A DNA stretch of 64,000 nt. Origin: Demequina zhanjiangensis (GTDB lineage: Bacteria; Actinomycetota; Actinomycetes; Actinomycetales; Demequinaceae). The position numbers were made by a program, and so were the translations under genes. Of the stretch, positions 33,704-42,939 are shown piece after piece (within the stretch, counting starts at the first letter, position 1; the number at the start of each line of letters is the position of its first letter). The notes beneath the pieces are model-generated. The model did not search any database, was not told the origin of the DNA, and saw only the letters and a program-made list of their open reading frames with translations. The stretch is taken from assembly GCF_030418315.1 (NCBI RefSeq), contig NZ_JAUHPV010000006.1:1-64000 (forward strand). Direction: 5' to 3'.

Positions 33704-34966
33704 TCAGAAGTCCCAGTTCGCCAGGGGCGCTACCGGGGACATCATCGCCACGGCGAGCTCGCGCGCCTGTCCGGCGGTGTGCTCCTGCACCAGCCCGGCG
33801 GCCGTGAGCGCCTCAAGGCTCGTGCCGCCCAGGTACACGGTCGAGAGGTGACGGGCGCCCATCGTAAGATCCGGCTTCGCACCTTCGGCGCGGGTGACGA
33901 CTGCGTTCCCGTCGGTCACCACGATGCGCCAGAGCCCCGTGTTCTCGGGCACGTGCTTGTCGTGCAGGTCGAACACCACGTCGCAGTCGTGGAAGTACTC
34001 CCGGCTCTCGAGCGCCTTCTTCACGTCCAGCACGCGCACCCACAGGTTGTCGATCACCTTGGAGCGCGCACCGCGCGCGTCCTTCAGCTGGTAGAGCAGC
34101 GGGTCGTCGGTCGCGAGGTTCTCCGTGTACGTGGTGCCCACCAGGTCGAAGTCGGTGAGCGTCTCCCAGAGCTTGCGGGACGCGGCCGGCGTCAGCGCGC
34201 CGAACTCTCGCACCTGGCAGACGCCGTCATGGATCCCGACGCTTGAATCGGCGCGACGGCGGAAGAACGCGTACGCGACGGGCTCGCCCTGGTCCTCGAC
34301 GAGCGCCAGACGCCACTTCTCCATGCCCTTGCGGTTGCCGATCGGGTCGGTGAAGCGGGCGTTGCGGCCGGAGCCGACCGGGTTGAGCACGGTGCCGGGG
34401 CGCGTGAGCTTGGCCTGGAGCCCCGACACGAGCTCGTCGTGCTCGTCGAAGTCGGCGCGCACCAGGCGCACCGTCAGGTCGTCGGCGCCCTCCACCTGCC
34501 ACATGGCGGAACCGCGAGGGATCTCGGCCTTCACCGTCTGTGCGCCCATGCCGTAGCCGAAGCGCGAGTAGATGGCCGCCTCCATGGCGTAGAGCGCGCT
34601 GACGGCCTCGCCCCGCTCCTTGCAGCGAGAGAAGTGGTCGTGCATCATCGCGGTCATCAGGCCGCGGCGTCGGTGCGCGGGATGCACGCTGAGCCACGAC
34701 AGTCCGGCAGTGGGAACGCGCCTGCCACCAGGGGTGATCATCTCCGTGCCGAAGCTCGCGTGCACGGCGGCGATCTCGCCCACCTCCCCTCGAGAGGGGT
34801 CGGTGACCTCGAGCGCACGGGCGCGCTCGACGGGGAGCGCGTCCACGTAGTCCTGACGGTCCTCGAGGAGCCACTCGCCGACGAAGGCCCACTGGACCAC
34901 CTCGAAGAGTTCGTCCAGGCGGGCCTCGGGAACTGAGATGGGCTGGTATCCGGCTGACTTCTTCAT
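33704..34966 (-). CDS. Eis-family GNAT acetyltransferase (first of two)
   Basis: A 420-residue protein of the Eis family: an N-terminal GNAT domain with the acetyl-CoA loop VHPAHRRRGLMTAMM, a second GNAT-like domain, and a C-terminal SCP2-like domain. In Eis the catalytic pair is a tyrosine in YGRYGYG and the C-terminal phenylalanine carboxylate. Here the matching tyrosine lies in YSRFGYGMG and the chain ends in NWDF, so the active site looks intact. Such enzymes acetylate amines at several positions, including aminoglycosides. The ATG at 34966 is used; one ten codons earlier is possible. A paralogue lies just upstream. Confidence 0.88.
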   Translation of the reverse strand: MKKSAGYQPISVPEARLDELFEVVQWAFVGEWLLEDRQDYVDALPVERARALEVTDPSRGEVGEIAAVHASFGTEMITPGGRRVPTAGLSWLSVHPAHRRRGLMTAMMHDHFSRCKERGEAVSALYAMEAAIYSRFGYGMGAQTVKAEIPRGSAMWQVEGADDLTVRLVRADFDEHDELVSGLQAKLTRPGTVLNPVGSGRNARFTDPIGNRKGMEKWRLALVEDQGEPVAYAFFRRRADSSVGIHDGVCQVREFGALTPAASRKLWETLTDFDLVGTTYTENLATDDPLLYQLKDARGARSKVIDNLWVRVLDVKKALESREYFHDCDVVFDLHDKHVPENTGLWRIVVTDGNAVVTRAEGAKPDLTMGARHLSTVYLGGTSLEALTAAGLVQEHTAGQARELAVAMMSPVAPLANWDF

Positions 34967-35080
34967 GGGACCAGGGTCCCAGTTATCGGTGGACAAGTGA
35001 AATGGCGCGGCGTTTCGGACAGGTGGGAATAGGCTCCGCGCGGGTGGTCGGACGAGGGCTTCGCGCAGCGTCGTCCCTGG

Positions 35081-36340
35081 TCAGAAGGCGAGATTGCAGC
35101 CAGGAGCCTGGTCGCTCACCAAGGCACGCGAAGCGCGAAGAACTTGCCCGGCCGACGACTCCTCGACCCGCCCACCGTCGGCAAGCGAGGTCAGGCTGCG
35201 GCCGCCCAGGATCGCCTCGCCGAGTGCCGAGATGTCGAGCCGAATGTCATAGGGTGCATCAGTGCGCTCTACTGTTGGCGTGTAGTCAGCGTTTGCTCGC
35301 AGATGCCAGCGTCCCGCATTCGTCGGGATGAGTGCATCAGTGACCTCTATCACCGCGTCGATCGGCGCGGAGTAGGTGCGGGCGCCGAGTGCGGCCTCCA
35401 CGTCGAGGATTCTCAGCCAGAGTCCGTCGCGGTGCTTCACTCCTGCGGCGCGGACGTCGGGCAGCAGCCCCGGCAGCACGTCGTCGCCTCCGAGCGCGAC
35501 CTGACACGATGTCATGAGGTCCAGGTTCGTGACCGCGCTGAACAGCCTGTGCGTCGCGGCAGCATCCACCGCGCCCCACGGTTGCACGACCACCTCCCCG
35601 GCGGCGCCGGTGTCCTTCCAGTGGAGGGTCCGGCGGAACACCGCATAGGCGGCGGGGCCGTCGGCGTCCTCGACTATGGCGATCCGCGCGGGCTCGGCTC
35701 CCGAGAACTGGCCGAGGGGATCGGAGAAGACCTCCTCGATCACGGTGTCTCCCACGGAGACCGGGGTTCCGGGCCGAGACATCCGTGCCTGCACTGCCCG
35801 GATCACGGCGCCATGCACGTGCCGATCAGCCGTCTCCAGGCGCACCGAGAGCCCCTCCGAGCCTGGCACCTCGCGCAAACGCGGCGACCGCCTCAGGTCT
35901 GCCGACCGTTGCACCGTGGCGCACGAGTAGCCGAAGCGCGTGTAGATCACCGGCTCCGAGGCGAAGAGCACCGAGAACGCCTCACCGCGGGCGCGGGCTC
36001 GCGCGAAGTGGTCGCGGAGCATCGCCGAGAGGATCCCGCGGCGCCGATGGTTCGGGTGGACATTCACCCACGTGAGCCCCGCGGCGGGCAAAGCACCGCC
36101 GCCCGGCGTGCGCAGCTCCATCGGATGGGAGGAGCGCACCCCTGCGAGCTCGCCGACCCGCCCACGGGAGGCGTCGGTCACCTCGATGCCACGTGCGCGG
36201 TGCCACGGGAACATGCGGCGGAAGTCCTCGCGTCCGTCGGCGTCGACCCGCTGCGCGAAACCCCACGAGAAGACGGAGATCATCTCGTCGGCGCGTGACT
36301 CGTCGAACGAGACGACGCTGTAGCCCTCCGGGGAAGTCAT
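35081..36340 (-). CDS. Eis-family GNAT acetyltransferase (second of two)
   Basis: A 419-residue paralogue of the gene at 33704-34966, transcribed the same way 114 bases upstream. The acetyl-CoA loop is VHPNHRRRGILSAML, the catalytic tyrosine region is YTRFGYSCAT, and the protein again ends in phenylalanine (CNLAF). The sequence is well diverged from its neighbour, so the two probably have different acceptors. It starts at an ATG with GAGGAT six bases before it, a weak leaderless -10. Confidence 0.87.
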   Translation of the reverse strand: MTSPEGYSVVSFDESRADEMISVFSWGFAQRVDADGREDFRRMFPWHRARGIEVTDASRGRVGELAGVRSSHPMELRTPGGGALPAAGLTWVNVHPNHRRRGILSAMLRDHFARARARGEAFSVLFASEPVIYTRFGYSCATVQRSADLRRSPRLREVPGSEGLSVRLETADRHVHGAVIRAVQARMSRPGTPVSVGDTVIEEVFSDPLGQFSGAEPARIAIVEDADGPAAYAVFRRTLHWKDTGAAGEVVVQPWGAVDAAATHRLFSAVTNLDLMTSCQVALGGDDVLPGLLPDVRAAGVKHRDGLWLRILDVEAALGARTYSAPIDAVIEVTDALIPTNAGRWHLRANADYTPTVERTDAPYDIRLDISALGEAILGGRSLTSLADGGRVEESSAGQVLRASRALVSDQAPGCNLAF

Positions 36341-36400
36341 GGGCTCATCCTCGCAAGAGGGGAGGAGGCCAGGGCGGAACGACTGGCCGTGTGGCGGGAC

Positions 36401-36877
36401 TCAGTCCTCGAAGGCCTCGATGCGGTCCGCGAGACGGGCGTACTCCACCTTGAGGCAACGGTTCTGGATCACCGTGGCGCCTGCAAGCCGCGCGCGCTCG
36501 GCCGACTCGGCGTTGCGCACGCCCAGCTGCATCCACACCACGGGGGCGCCCACTTCGATCGCGTCGTCCACCACCGGTGGCACGTGCTCGGAACGACGGA
36601 AGACGTCGACGATGTCCACGTCCACCGGGATGTCCTCGAGCGCTGCGTAGAACGCGTGCCCACGGATCTCCGTGTCGCCGGCCACCGGGTTCACGAGGTA
36701 GACCTCGTAGTCGGTGTGCTCCATCAGCCAGACGGCGATGCGGTGGCTCGTGCGCGTCGGATCGGGGGAGGCGCCCACCACAGCGACGGTCCGGGCACGG
36801 GCGAGCAGCTCGACGAGCGACTCGTCGGCGGGCGCATCCGAGCCCTGAGGAAGCGGGCAGGCGGCTTCGATCGTCAT
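36401..36877 (-). CDS. CoA-binding domain protein (YccU-like)
   Basis: A 158-residue Rossmann-fold protein of the CoA_binding_2 family. Visible landmarks are TVAVVGASPDPTRTSHRIA near residue 31, YEVYLVNPVAGDTEI, and VVWMQLGVRNAE and IQNRCLKVEY, which are highly conserved in YccU relatives. The family binds CoA or a nucleotide but its reaction is not settled. AAAGGG precedes the ATG at 36877. It follows the Eis pair on the same strand. Confidence 0.87.
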   Translation of the reverse strand: MTIEAACPLPQGSDAPADESLVELLARARTVAVVGASPDPTRTSHRIAVWLMEHTDYEVYLVNPVAGDTEIRGHAFYAALEDIPVDVDIVDVFRRSEHVPPVVDDAIEVGAPVVWMQLGVRNAESAERARLAGATVIQNRCLKVEYARLADRIEAFED

Positions 36878-37047
36878 GCGGGCGGAACCCTTTCGTCGCG
36901 CGGAACATTCCTTGCGCCATATAAGAACACGAGGCGGCATGCCGTGGCGAGGACCTTCGGCCAGTTCATGGAATTACCGGCGGGCTCATCCGGTTGCCAC
37001 TAGAGACAGGGGGAGACTCCTCCTGTGATCGTGAAGGAGGTAGGAAC

Positions 37048-37548
37048 ATGGCGTCGACCACGCCCGTGAAGACCACCGAGAGCAGCCCGAGCATCGGCAT
37101 CCGTCCTGAGGACCTGCGGGCGATCAACCAGGGCCTCACCCAGGTCCTGTCTGACACGTTCACGCTGTACGTCAAGACGCAGGGCTACCACTGGAACGTC
37201 ACCGGGCCCCACTTCAGGTCGCTGCACCTCATGTTCGAGGAGCAGTACCAGGACCTCAACGCTGCAGCCGACGACCTCGCGGAGCGCATGCGTGCGCTCG
37301 GGTCCGGCGCACCGGGGTCGTTCACCGAGTTCATGGACCATGCGACGATCGCGGACAACGAGCCGCAGACCGACGCGATGGCGATGGTGACGACCCTCGC
37401 CGCCGACCACGAGACCGTGGCGCGTCTGGTGCGCCCGCTCGTCGACGTCGCGGAGGATGCCGGCGACGGCGCCACCGCGGACCTGTTGAACGCCCGTCTG
37501 GCCGCGCATGAGCAGGCGGCCTGGATGCTGAGGTCGTTCGCAGCCTAG
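37048..37548 (+). CDS. dps: Dps-family ferritin-like DNA-protection protein
   Basis: A 166-residue miniferritin. Ferroxidase residues are visible in GYHWNVTGPHFRSLHLMFEEQYQDL (about 50-74): the H53-type histidine and the EEQY acidic site. The four-helix bundle has the usual length and a short disordered N-terminus. Dps oxidises ferrous iron with peroxide, stores it in a 12-subunit shell and binds DNA in many species. GAAGGAGG seven bases before the ATG fixes the start, and a strong terminator follows. Confidence 0.92.
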   Translation: MASTTPVKTTESSPSIGIRPEDLRAINQGLTQVLSDTFTLYVKTQGYHWNVTGPHFRSLHLMFEEQYQDLNAAADDLAERMRALGSGAPGSFTEFMDHATIADNEPQTDAMAMVTTLAADHETVARLVRPLVDVAEDAGDGATADLLNARLAAHEQAAWMLRSFAA

Positions 37549-37587
37549 GGACAGCTCCCGCGGCCACGGTGCCGCCAAGGGAAAAGC

Positions 37588-37617
37588 AACGGGCCCCCGC
37601 TTTCGCGGGGGCCCGTT
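37588..37617 (+). terminator. Strong terminator after dps
   Basis: Perfect 13-base arms, AACGGGCCCCCGC and GCGGGGGCCCGTT, flank the tetraloop TTTC, 39 bases after the stop codon. Confidence 0.85.
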
Positions 37618-37719
37618 CTCCTTAGCGCGGCTGAGGGGTTCGCGCCAGGTCTGGCGTCGTGTCCCGGACGGTGCCGCACCGGCACAGGGAAGTGGATCCC
37701 CCTTGTCGATGCGCTCTCG

Positions 37720-37790
37720 TCAGGAGCGACTGAAATCAGCATAAGACATAGTTGGCACTATGTGCACAGTGTTGTGAATAGTGCCACATC
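37720..37790. promoter_or_regulatory. AT-rich cluster of interlocking palindromes with no target gene
   Basis: Within 37747-37786 are CATAGT-TGGC-ACTATG (37747-37762) and the 9-base pair TGGCACTAT (37753-37761) / ATAGTGCCA (37778-37786). The stretch is strikingly AT-rich for this chromosome. On the minus strand a nine-codon ORF (MSYADFSRS, 37749-37720) begins inside the first palindrome. Both neighbours, dps and cysE, end toward it, so it is an orphan operator, a small-RNA promoter or a relic. The remainder of 37618-37849 holds two more GC-rich palindromes but no gene. Confidence 0.4.
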
Positions 37791-37849
37791 CGCCGCACGA
37801 GGGACGCTCGTCGCGTCGTTCTCGGCGCCGTCGAGCATGCGGTCTCGAG

Positions 37850-38485
37850 TCAGATGTAGTACATCGCAGGCTCGTGCACAGCCTGCTCATGCTCGTGCAC
37901 GTGGGAGTCGCCCTCGTCGACGCATGAGGCGGCCGTGTGCACCTCGGTCGGCTTCGGGTTCTCCCGCACCTTGGCGGGGATGCCGACGGCGGTCGCGCCG
38001 TTCGGCACGTCCTTGACCACCACCGCATTCGCGCCGATGCGCGAGTCCGAGCCGACGTACACGGGGCCCAGGATCCGGGCCCCCGCGCCGATGACCACGC
38101 GGTCACCCACGGTCGGGTGGCGCTTGCCGTGGCTCATGGACGTGCCGCCCAGGTTGATGTTGTTGAACATCAGCACGTCGTCGCCGACCACGGCGGTCTC
38201 GCCGATGACGACGCCCATGCCGTGGTCGATGAAGACGCGCCGACCGAGCTGCGCGCCGGGGTGGATCTCGATGCCCGTCCACCGGCGGGCGAACTGGGAC
38301 AGCAGACGCGCCGCGGAGCGGTGTCCGCGCAGCCACCACCGGTGCGCGATCCGGTGGTACCAGACCGCGTGAACGCCCTGGTAGGACACCCAGATGACGA
38401 ACGACGACGGCGCGGCGGGATCGCGATCCTTCGCAGCGCGTACGTCCTCTGCCATGAGGGCGAACCCTCTCGGCCTCTCCGTCAT
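37850..38485 (-). CDS. cysE: Serine O-acetyltransferase
   Basis: A 211-residue left-handed beta-helix acetyltransferase that makes O-acetylserine from serine and acetyl-CoA. The active-site stretch IHPGAQLGRRVFIDHGMGVV has both conserved histidines (the one in IHPGA and the one in DHGMG), followed by hexapeptide repeats through GNINLGGT-like sequence and SRIGANAVV. The N-terminal helical part is short, as in EpsC/SrpH-type enzymes. The C-terminal tail is histidine-rich (HVHEHEQAVHEP), an unusual extra. It lies 40 bases downstream of cysK on the same strand, so the two steps of cysteine synthesis form an operon. Confidence 0.92.
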   Translation of the reverse strand: MTERPRGFALMAEDVRAAKDRDPAAPSSFVIWVSYQGVHAVWYHRIAHRWWLRGHRSAARLLSQFARRWTGIEIHPGAQLGRRVFIDHGMGVVIGETAVVGDDVLMFNNINLGGTSMSHGKRHPTVGDRVVIGAGARILGPVYVGSDSRIGANAVVVKDVPNGATAVGIPAKVRENPKPTEVHTAASCVDEGDSHVHEHEQAVHEPAMYYI

Positions 38486-38525
38486 CTGGGTGCTCCTTCC
38501 GGGGGTGGTGCAAGCAGGGTGGTGG

Positions 38526-39461
<936 letters not shown>

Positions 39462-39840
39462 GGGTATGTGTTCCTCACTGCAGTGGTTTTCCGGGGTGGG
39501 TAACGCTGATGCGTCGGTGCGGCATTCCTCAGGATGGCAGGGAAGCCGGGGGCGAGCACTGGCGGCGGCGCAGGTGACCCTCATGGAGGGTGCGGGGCGT
39601 TCGCCAGCGCTCTACAGACAGCAGCTGGCGCACGGCATGCAGCACATGCCGAGAGCACGGGGCGCGAGGGCAGGAGCGGACGTCGTCATGACGCTGCTCG
39701 CTCGGCTCATCTCGCGTGTCCTCCCTGTGCGATGGGGCAAGGCTAGCGTCCCGGACGTGCGGCGGGCAACAGGACGCTGTGCGGGGGCGCTCGCGTCGCC
39801 GCGTAGGCTGGTGCGGTCCATCAGTGAGGAAGGAACGTCA

Positions 39841-40335
39841 GTGGCAGCCGTCGCATACATCGAGGAGCACACCGCCGAGGCCGTGGTGCGCGCAGGCGCG
39901 CTCGAGCTCTGGAACCTGCTCCACGACCCCGTCGCGCTCGCGGAGGCCCGCGACGACATCACCGGGATCGAGGTCCTCGAGGGCGAGCCCGGCGAGGTCG
40001 GCTGCAGGACGCGCACCATGCTGAAGGTCGGACGCACCGACCTGATGCTGACCGAGGAGATCGTCAAGGCGGAGCGCCCGCGGCTGCTCGTGAAGGAGGC
40101 GCTGAACCCGCGCGTGAAGTCGGTCTCCACGTGGGAGATCGAGGAGGCCGACGGCGGCTGCAAGGTGACCGCCACATCGTACCTCGAGGCGCAGCTGGGC
40201 GCGCTCCAGCGGTTCCTGGTGAAGCAGCAGAGCCAGCGGCGTGAGCGTGAGGCGATCGATGCCCTGCGCGACCAGTGCGAGCAGCTGTCCGCCTACTTCG
40301 AGAAGCGTCGCGAGAACCTCGGCTTCGACATCTGA
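39841..40335 (+). CDS. SRPBCC (DUF2505-like) lipid- or ligand-binding protein
   Basis: A 164-residue helix-grip protein of the SRPBCC superfamily. The N-terminal helix GALELWNLLHDPVALAEARDDI, the central strands and the long C-terminal helix (residues 115-160) fit the fold. Members bind hydrophobic ligands; exact type uncertain. The GTG start follows GAGGAAGGA (39826-39834). Upstream in-frame codons would place the start inside the divergent cysK promoter. Confidence 0.75.
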   Translation: MAAVAYIEEHTAEAVVRAGALELWNLLHDPVALAEARDDITGIEVLEGEPGEVGCRTRTMLKVGRTDLMLTEEIVKAERPRLLVKEALNPRVKSVSTWEIEEADGGCKVTATSYLEAQLGALQRFLVKQQSQRREREAIDALRDQCEQLSAYFEKRRENLGFDI

Positions 40336-40379
40336 CCCGGCTGTCCCGGCAGCCCCGGCTGTCCGCCGAGGCCAGCGGC

Positions 40380-40490
40380 CACTGCGTTGCGGGTCGCTCA
40401 GCGTCGCTTTCGCCCGCTCCCACTGCGTTGCGGGTCACTCAGCGCCGCTTTCGCCCGCTCCCACTGCGTTCCGGGTCGCTCAGCGCCATA
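40380..40490. repeat. 41-bp tandem repeat, 2.7 copies
   Basis: Copies lie at 40380-40420, 40421-40461 and 40462-40490 (partial). Each begins CACTGCGTTGCGGGTC and ends CTTTCGCCCGCTCC; copies one and two differ at two positions. It fills the gap between the SRPBCC gene and the DUF1761 gene. Confidence 0.9.
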
Positions 40491-40536
40491 ATCCCCTCAG
40501 GCGCCCTACCCGGAACGGCGCCGGGGGAGCGCTGCC

Positions 40537-40956
40537 ATGGAGTGGCTGACATTCAGTGGGATCAGCTGGTGGGGAGTGCTCGTCGCATTCCTCGCCTCGT
40601 TCGTCTTCGGGTGGATCTGGTACTCGCCCTTCGCCTTCTTCCCGGTGTGGAGTCGGCTCGGCAAGCTCGACGAGGAGAAGCTGCAGAACGCCAACATGGC
40701 GCCCGTCTTCGGCCAGATGATGGTGGGCAACCTGCTCGGCATCGTCGCGCTCGCGATGTTGATGGCGGGGCTCGGCGCGTCGGGCGTCGTCGCGGGCATG
40801 ACGCTCGGCCTCGTGGTGGGCATCGCCTTCCGGACGGGCGCGCACCTGGTGCACAACGGCTTCGCGCAACGCCCGGGTGGGCTGACGCTGATCGATTCGG
40901 CTCATGACACGCTCGCGCTCGTCATCGCGGGAGCGGCGCTGGGCCTGTTCATGTGA
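40537..40956 (+). CDS. DUF1761 membrane protein
   Basis: A 139-residue protein with four membrane segments (about 10-30, 58-80, 83-101, 121-139). The family signature is the tryptophan-rich start FGWIWYSPFAFFPVWSRL and the closing TLIDSAHDTLALVIAGAALG. Function of the family is unknown. GGGGGAG precedes the ATG. The tandem repeats at 40380-40490 lie in its upstream region. Confidence 0.83.
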   Translation: MEWLTFSGISWWGVLVAFLASFVFGWIWYSPFAFFPVWSRLGKLDEEKLQNANMAPVFGQMMVGNLLGIVALAMLMAGLGASGVVAGMTLGLVVGIAFRTGAHLVHNGFAQRPGGLTLIDSAHDTLALVIAGAALGLFM

Positions 40957-41013
40957 TCGGTGCGCCGGTCGCCCAGAGGAATGGCCGACGCCGGAGCGCG
41001 CGTTGACGGTTCC

Positions 41014-41964
41014 ATGACTGTGAACATCGACTCTGCACAGACCCTCGGGTCGCTCGACCTCACCGGCGCACCGCTCTCGCTCGGTGGCAACGTCTTCGGA
41101 TGGACTGCTGGCCGCGACGACTCCTTCGCGGTGCTCGACGGCTTCGTCGACGGCGGAGGTCGGCTCGTGGACACGGCCGACGCGTACTCGGCCTGGGTGC
41201 CCGGGCACGCCGGCGGTGAGTCGGAGGAGATGATCGGTCAGTGGCTCGCGGCGGGTGGCCGACGCGACGAGGTGCTGATCGCCACGAAGGTCTCGCAGCA
41301 CCCCGAGTTCCAGGGCCTCTCGGGCGCGAACGTGCGGGCTGCGGCCGAGGCCTCGCTCACTCGTCTCGGCACCGACCGCATCGACCTGTACTACGCCCAC
41401 TTCGACCACGACGACCCGATCGAGGAGACGGCCGCCGCGTTCTCCGCGCTCGTGGACGACGGCCTGGTCCGCGAGATCGCCATCTCCAACTTCTCGCCCG
41501 AGCGGATCGATGCGTGGTTCGCCGCGGCCGACGCCGAGGGCCTTCACAAGCCTGTCGCGCTTCAGCCGCACTACAACCTGATGGAGCGCGCGTTCGAGGG
41601 CGAGCTCCGCGCGGCCGCCGAGCGCCACGGCATGGGCGTGCTCCCGTACTGGGGGCTCGCGAAGGGGTTCCTCACAGGCAAGTACCGGGACGCCGACCAC
41701 GACATCGACAGCCCCCGTGCGGGCCAGGCCGCCGAGTATCTGGACGATCGTGGACGACGAGTCCTTGCGGCGCTGGACCGCATCGCGATCGAGCATGAGG
41801 TCGAGGTGGCCGCCGTCGCGCTCGCGTGGCTGAAGGCGCAGCCCACGGTGGTCGCCCCCATCGCGTCCGCTCGCAACGCCGCGCAGCTCGAGACCCTGCT
41901 CGCCTCGATGCGACTCGAGCTGAACAAGGCCGACCTGCTTGCGCTGCACGAGGCGTCCCTGTGA
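41014..41964 (+). CDS. Aldo/keto reductase (first)
   Basis: A 316-residue NADPH-dependent TIM-barrel reductase. The active-site tetrad can be followed: D53 and Y58 in DTADAYSAW, K92 in ATKVSQHP, and the histidine in YYAHFDHDDP. SNFSPERID and the C-terminal SARNAAQLE bind the coenzyme phosphate. The start at 41014 fits the family N-terminus but lacks a ribosome site; an ATG at 40981 remains possible. It ends at a strong bidirectional hairpin. Confidence 0.87.
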   Translation: MTVNIDSAQTLGSLDLTGAPLSLGGNVFGWTAGRDDSFAVLDGFVDGGGRLVDTADAYSAWVPGHAGGESEEMIGQWLAAGGRRDEVLIATKVSQHPEFQGLSGANVRAAAEASLTRLGTDRIDLYYAHFDHDDPIEETAAAFSALVDDGLVREIAISNFSPERIDAWFAAADAEGLHKPVALQPHYNLMERAFEGELRAAAERHGMGVLPYWGLAKGFLTGKYRDADHDIDSPRAGQAAEYLDDRGRRVLAALDRIAIEHEVEVAAVALAWLKAQPTVVAPIASARNAAQLETLLASMRLELNKADLLALHEASL

Positions 41965-41982
41965 CGCGAGCCGCCTGAGACG

Positions 41983-42020
41983 ACGAGGGCCCCGACACCT
42001 TCCGGTGCCGGGGCCCTCGT
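41983..42020. terminator. Bidirectional terminator between aldo/keto reductase and tRNA-Gly
   Basis: Seventeen-base arms starting ACGAGGGCCCCG and ending CGGGGCCCTCGT, with one mismatch and a TTCC loop, sit between the convergent reductase gene and tRNA. Confidence 0.8.
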
Positions 42021-42028
42021 GCTCAGCG

Positions 42029-42099
42029 AGCGGGTGACGGGAATCGAACCCGCACCATCAGTTTGGAAGACTGAGGCTCTACCATTGAGCTACACCCGC
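42029..42099 (-). tRNA. tRNA-Gly(TCC)
   Basis: Read on the minus strand, the acceptor GCGGGTG pairs with CACCCGC. The D-arm is GCTC-AATGGTA-GAGC, the anticodon arm CAGTC-TTCC-AAACTG carries TCC, and the T-arm contains GGTTCGATTCC. The discriminator base is T and no CCA is encoded. The length of 71 is normal for glycine. Confidence 0.95.
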
Positions 42100-42195
42100 A
42101 ATGCTCTGACGTGGTCGGCTCGTGTCCGTCCACGACGTCAGCGCGTACTAGAGTAGCCGAGCCTGGCGGGTGTCGGGTACCGCGCCACGCGCGGA

Positions 42196-42269
42196 CGGGG
42201 TGTAGCGCAGCTTGGTAGCGCATCTGCTTTGGGAGCAGAGGGTCGCAGGTTCAAATCCTGTCACCCCGA
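42196..42269 (+). tRNA. tRNA-Pro(TGG)
   Basis: The acceptor CGGGGTG pairs with CACCCCG (42262-42268). The D-arm is GCGC-AGCTTGGTA-GCGC, the anticodon arm CTGCT-TTGGGAG-CAG carries TGG, and the T-arm has GGTTCAAATCC. The length is 74 and no CCA is encoded. A hairpin follows at once. Confidence 0.96.
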
Positions 42270-42316
42270 CGGATGAGAGGAGTTCCGCGTGTTCGCGGGG
42301 CTCCTCTCGTGCGTTC
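42262..42316 (+). repeat. 55-bp direct repeat, copy 1 (tRNA-Pro 3' end plus terminator)
   Basis: These 55 bases recur identically at 42455-42509. They comprise the last eight bases of tRNA-Pro and a hairpin with arms GAGAGGAGTTCCGCG (42275-42289) and CGCGGGGCTCCTCTC (42294-42308), which pairs fully with two G-T wobbles. Confidence 0.9.
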
Positions 42317-42454
42317 TGATGTGGTGGTCAGGATTTGGGAGGAGCAGCCCCGGTGGGGCTGCGACGGCTCCTGTCACCCTGACTGGGGTGAGGAGCGCCG
42401 CGCGTGCGCGAGCGTTCCGAACGGAGGGAGGGGTCGCAGCGGCGTAGCCGCGAG
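42317..42454. other. Spacer between the 55-bp repeats with a tRNA-like relic
   Basis: No gene is visible. The segment contains TCCTGTCACCCTGAC at about 42370-42384, which differs by one base from the 3' end of tRNA-Pro, and ATTTGGGAG earlier, recalling its anticodon region. This looks like a decayed partial copy of the tRNA. Confidence 0.4.
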
Positions 42455-42509
42455 CACCCCGACGGATGAGAGGAGTTCCGCGTGTTCGCGGGGCTCCTCT
42501 CGTGCGTTC
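42455..42509 (+). repeat. 55-bp direct repeat, copy 2
   Basis: This is an identical copy of 42262-42316, 193 bases downstream, with the same hairpin. Its end overlaps the stop codon of the convergent SRPBCC gene by two bases, so it can serve as terminator for both strands. Confidence 0.9.
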
Positions 42510-42930
42510 AGGCCTGCTTCTCGAGGTGCGCGGTGAGCGAGGCGAGGTTGGTCTCGATGCTCTGTTGCACGTCGTCGGCGATGGCGGTGGCGTACTCGTC
42601 TCGGCGGGGTCCGTCGATGAGGCCGGTGATGATCAGTCGGCTGCCGTCCCCGTCGGGCTGGGCTTCGTGGCGGATCCGGAGGGTGGCGCCGTCGAGTGCG
42701 GTGTCGTCGGCGAACACGCGCCCGTCGATGATCTCGGTGACGGTGAAGGGGGCGGGGTCTCCGCCTTTGGCTTTGAGCCAGCCGGTGGCGCCGAGCGCGA
42801 AGGGCTCGTCGAGCCGCGCGTACTCCATGGTGACGGCCCATTCGTGGTGGGTGTCGATGTCGGCCCACCGCCTGTAGAACGCTTCGGGTGGGGCGCTGGA
42901 GCGGCCTTCGGTCCGTGCGATCTCGATCAT
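42508..42930 (-). CDS. SRPBCC family protein (AHSA1/polyketide-cyclase-like)
   Basis: A 140-residue helix-grip protein. It starts MIEIARTEGRSSAPPEAFYRRWADIDTHHEW-type sequence characteristic of SRPBCC proteins, with strands in the middle and a C-terminal helix QSIETNLASLTAHLEKQ. The ligand is unknown. On its strand TAGCGT lies exactly six bases before the ATG, so it is a leaderless gene. It follows the TetR gene of 42940 on the same strand but has its own promoter. Confidence 0.82.
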   Translation of the reverse strand: MIEIARTEGRSSAPPEAFYRRWADIDTHHEWAVTMEYARLDEPFALGATGWLKAKGGDPAPFTVTEIIDGRVFADDTALDGATLRIRHEAQPDGDGSRLIITGLIDGPRRDEYATAIADDVQQSIETNLASLTAHLEKQA

Positions 42931-42939
42931 GGGTTCACG

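Noticed and set aside
40380..40490. Tandem repeat considered as a CRISPR array
   Set aside because: The copies are contiguous with no unique spacers and no cas gene is present.
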